Positions 60,711 to 64,000 of a DNA stretch of 64,000 bases are shown here, piece after piece. Position 1 is the stretch's first letter. Every line of letters starts with the position of its first letter. Source of the stretch: Urophycis tenuis (Eukaryota; Chordata; Actinopteri; Gadiformes; Phycidae); NCBI GenBank assembly GCA_036785325.1, contig JAXIVH010000014.1:5290249-5354248 (forward strand), read 5' to 3'. A program made the position numbers and the translations under genes. The notes below the pieces were generated by a model. That model was not told the DNA's origin. It ran no database searches and saw only the letters and a program-made list of their open reading frames with translations.

Positions 60711-61876
60711 CTATTTCCGTAAAAGCTCCCAAGCTTTATACATTCTTCCCAGTCGTCGTAGGTTGGGCCTCAGTGGTTCCTGCGAGGATTAAAAAGAGTC
60801 AAGGAAAAAAGCGAAACACGCCACACGCTAGATGCACGCATGTCATGTGGCACACGCGTGCACGCTCGCTTTGGTACATTCCCAAGCTGTTGACACATAA
60901 TCTGCGTGCAAAGTCCCACCTTTTCGTCGCCGTCCAAATACAAGGTGTCTACCAGCGGGGCGATGGACGGCCGCCCGTGGGCACATTGGAAGGGCAGCTG
61001 GCAGGAGGACAAGGACCCCACCAGGCCGTGGCACTCGTCTCGGCTGAGAACGTCGTTGAACTTGATGGCTCCTGTTCAGCCAATCAGAAGACACGGCCCC
61101 GCGGCGCTCTGTGTAAGCTCTCTCGGTACTCGCGCCCCGGAAGGCAAACGGACAAGCGGACGCGGCTGTGATCACGTGATCACGACGTGAACCGGTGAGG
61201 AGAAGCCTACCGTGACACGCCAGGGAAGCCAGGACCCTCAGGACGGTGAGAGGCAGAGTTCCCCGCACGCTGCCCGTGGAGCAAAATAACTGTGGGTGAA
61301 TTAAAGGAGAGGTGAATTCTCATTATCACATAACGGTTTGGGGCTAACGGGACGAATCCCGAGCCTCGATGAGAATGAGGGGACCAGAGCAGACGTCGGA
61401 AGTAAAGCAGAGCGTACCTCAATCTGTTCTCGGAGATATTCCTGACAGAGACACACAGCGGAGGAGGAGGAGCAGGAGGAGGAGGAGGAGAAGACGAGGC
61501 GTTAGTGACACCGGCGAGAGTCAACCTGGTGCTTTGAGCACTGTGCTCTGAGCCCTGAGCTCCTCACCTCCACCATGGGCCTGATGACGGACTGCCTGCC
61601 CCGGCGCACCTCGTTGTGCTCCTTCTCGGTGAAACACAACGGCACCTTGCCCACCAGGACGCGGGGCGCGCCCCCCTGCGGGAGCTCCAGCTGCAGGCCC
61701 AGGCCGCGGAGAGGAGACTGACAGCACCTGGAGGTGGAAGGCGACGGGCAGACGACTCAGGCTCGTGTCGTCCTTCCCAAAAAAAAACCTTCTAGGTCCA
61801 CATTTGATTTGATTGAATGAAAGTCGCATTGTGCAGACACCCTGCGTACAAGTGCTACTTCATTGGTATGTGCGAC

Positions 61877-61945
<69 letters not shown>

Positions 61946-64000
61946 TGCGTGTGTGCGTCATAACTATAAAACTTTCATTAACATTAACTCTTTGTAGAAA
62001 CGTTTTTGAGGTACCAGAGAAATCGGGGGGGACTGTCCCTTCATAGCGATGCTTCATAGCGATGCTTCCTACACAGGCTGCAGACTACATCCTGTTTACG
62101 TTCAGCGCGCCGCGTGTCCCCGGGAGCACCGACCTGAGCAGCCTCAGCTCCTCCTCGGTGACGGCGAGCTCCAGCGGCGGCGTGATGGTGGACGCGCACA
62201 GACGCCTCCCCCCCGGCGCGGCGGGGTCGTCCTCGTAGGAGTCTGCGGCACAGAACAGGGAGCGTCAGGCGAGGGCGTCGCGCTACATTTACATTGAGGG
62301 CCATTGAGCGGACGCTTTTATCCAAAGATGACTTACAAAGAGTACATTCGTCATGAGAAGGTGAAGCGGTTCATTGCTGTTTATACAGTAAGAGAGTCAC
62401 CAGAACAAGTTTCAAGCATTTCAATTGCTAGGTTAACCATTGCTAGTATACAACATCTCTGACTAAGTGCCAAGTTACAAAGAGCGATTAAAGTGCCAAG
62501 TTATGCTTGGCTTACACCAAAAGATTTTCACAGTCCCAGACTAAAAACTGAAAGTCTTTAGTAAATCTAGGAGTTGTACTGGAGTCACAATGCGCTCCCG
62601 TCATCTCGATCATTAAGTTTAAGGTAGTAATCTGCGCTGTTTCAGATCAGTCTTTTCATAGTCTTGGACTTGCGATAATATCAAACGTGTTTGGTATTAT
62701 CCCAAGTCGCAGTGACCTAACACAATCAACAACCAATAGATGAGCTCTGACAAAAGTTTCTACTAAGGGCATGATAGGAAAAAATTGCATGGTGGGAAAA
62801 AAGATTAAAATAATCTAGTTTTGTCTATAATCTAGTCTTGTAAATAGTGACCCTGCAAGATTCACAGTCTTTGTAAAATCTCAGTCTGATCTCAGGCTGT
62901 GACTAAAAACTCTAACCACTTGTCTTTAGATGTGAGCAGGTGTGAGCTGATAGTTTTCCAAGAGTCTTTTCCAAATCTTTTCAAAGTCTTCTGATGTGTG
63001 GGTAGCATTACAAAGAATGATTAAAGTGTCAAGACGTACAACAAATAAGAGCATGAGGGTCGGGTTACGCAGGGTTCAGGTGAACTCTGAACAAGTGGGT
63101 CTTTCTTGAGTCTCTTCCGGAAGGTGGGGAGTGACTCTGCAGTCCTGACGTTGGCACTACAGTAGTCGAGGCGTGGGCGAGGGCTTCGCCCGCAGCCAAT
63201 GGAATCACGTCATGGGCTTTCTCGCGGCTCGTCGGAATCGCTTCCCTTCATGGGCGCTTACCTGCGATTAGCCTTTCGAGGCGAACCCTTTCATGGGCGG
63301 CGTGCTGATCCACGAGTACCAAAAGGTTTCCTGCGGTGCCACAGGGACGAGGGGAAACATTCGAGGGTTGAATTACTCCAAACACTGTTCCATTTTCTGT
63401 TTTGCTCGTGAGAGACGAATAGGGTCAGAAAACAAACTGGCGGCGATGTGAATGTCAAAGCATTACCTTCGGTTGCCTGGTCTTGAGCATCCTCTTGGTC
63501 CCGTGTGTTAATTAGACACGCAAGGAACTTCCTGTCTACCTGATGAATAACCTGAAACATATTTGAACCGTATTTATATGTTTGAATATCCAAGAAGTCT
63601 TTCCATCACTTTCCATAACTGACAATACAGCACATTTCATAACGTTTATTTTTTTCAAGTAACTGGGCGTAGATAAAGCCTTAATAAAATCCAAACTAAA
63701 GGGTAAAGGGGGCATTTAGCAGACGCTTTTGTCCGAAGCGACAATCTGTACATTTGTGGGGGTTTGACATGTGGACAGTTGGAGGAGCGAGATCAAGGGG
63801 ATCAAACCGCCAACCCTACGGTTAGTGGACGACCCGCTCTGTCCACTGAGCTACTGCCGCCCCATAGACTATGATGAGACATGAACAGGGTCTTGCCTTC
63901 ATCGAGTTAATCATGGCTTTAGAGAAGCGGTAGGGGAACAGGATGTTGTGGACCTTTACAGCCAGTCCGTCTGCTTGCTCACTGGATATGTCCACACCGA
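60711..64000 (-). CDS. mlh3: DNA mismatch repair protein MLH3, C-terminal endonuclease domain (5' part outside window)
   Basis: MLH3 pairs with MLH1 as MutL-gamma, the nuclease that resolves meiotic crossovers. Exons (minus): 63897-64000 (open at the edge), 63467-63551, 63262-63330, 62134-62242, 61568-61727, 61418-61441 (24 bp), 61211-61289, 60920-61071 and 60711-60768. They encode about 280 residues without frame breaks. Landmarks in order: NILFPYRFSKAMINSM, HQVDRKFLACLI, the metal-binding LVLVDQHAAHERVRLE, LCASTITPPLELAVTEEELR, VGKVPLCFTEKEHNEVRRG, EYLREQIE, GTLPLTVLRVLASLACHGAI and CQLPFQCAHGRPS, then PNLRRLGRMYKAWELL and a stop. All catalytic motifs of the MLH3 endonuclease are kept. The intron after the first exon starts with GC rather than GT. 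The C-terminus is shorter than human. Confidence 0.95.
61881..61950. repeat. (TG)n/(TGCG)n microsatellite in mlh3 intron
   Basis: About 23 TG units followed by six GCGT-type units, between the 61727 and 62134 exon edges. Confidence 0.93.
62283..63180. mobile_element. Dispersed teleost repeat, second copy, in mlh3 intron
   Basis: The first about 190 bp match 32318-32510 (motifs GACGCTTTTATCCAAAG, AAGAAGGTGAAG-like, CACCAGAACAAGTTT, CCATTGCTAGTATAC). The rest to about 63180 contains AGTCTT-rich sequence of unclear origin. Confidence 0.6.
63700..63875 (-). mobile_element. tRNA-derived SINE in the GC-AG intron of mlh3
   Basis: On the minus strand, GGCGGCAGTAGCTCAGTGGA contains a polymerase III A box, and a GGTTTGATCCC B box follows. 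The element ends in AAGCGTCTGCTAAATGCC, the tail shared with the repeats at 32.3 and 62.3 kb. This is the usual architecture of fish SINEs. It is not a functional tRNA gene. Confidence 0.8.

Noticed and set aside
63780..63875. tRNA gene on the minus strand
   Set aside because: A and B boxes are present but no closed acceptor stem, and a SINE tail follows; it is a SINE.

Overview
The window is nuclear DNA from a vertebrate, almost certainly a teleost fish. Genes are split by GT-AG introns, the proteins resemble vertebrate orthologues, and the repeats are of fish type: hAT and Harbinger DNA transposons, LINE 3' tails, tRNA-derived SINEs and very long CA/TG microsatellites. The gene order matches the FOS-JDP2-(BATF)-FLVCR2-TTLL5-ERG28 neighbourhood of human 14q24.3, with MLH3 at the far side. 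I could not assign a species.

Layout. 1-22.7 kb: ttll5 (minus strand, N-terminal 18 coding exons; the 3' part lies left of the window), with introns packed with CA/TG, GA and poly-G/C tracts. 22.7-23.7 kb: a head-to-head promoter region. 23.7-25.1 kb: erg28 (plus), four clean exons. 27.9-36.3 kb: flvcr2 (minus), nine exons in phase; the short last exon was not found. 36.4-53 kb: a rearranged, transposon-rich interval. It holds three solitary copies of a first exon from a second FLVCR2-type gene, an inverted copy of flvcr2 exon 3, two SAMD3-like C-terminal fragments, a hAT-like element with an 8-bp target duplication, a Harbinger-like element, an LTR retrotransposon remnant and a collapsed LINE. 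54.0-54.8 kb: jdp2 (minus), clean. 56.1-59.3 kb: fos (minus), with normal splice sites but many single-base frame breaks. 60.7-64 kb: the C-terminal endonuclease half of mlh3 (minus), with all catalytic motifs.

The genes do not form a pathway. ttll5 modifies tubulin, erg28 scaffolds sterol demethylation in the ER, flvcr2 is a membrane transporter of the major facilitator superfamily, jdp2 and fos encode bZIP partners of AP-1 (one repressive, one activating), and mlh3 encodes a MutL-gamma subunit. Their proximity is ancient synteny. The most unusual part is 36-53 kb, where pieces of FLVCR2 genes have been copied, inverted and broken up among transposons in the place where BATF sits in mammals.
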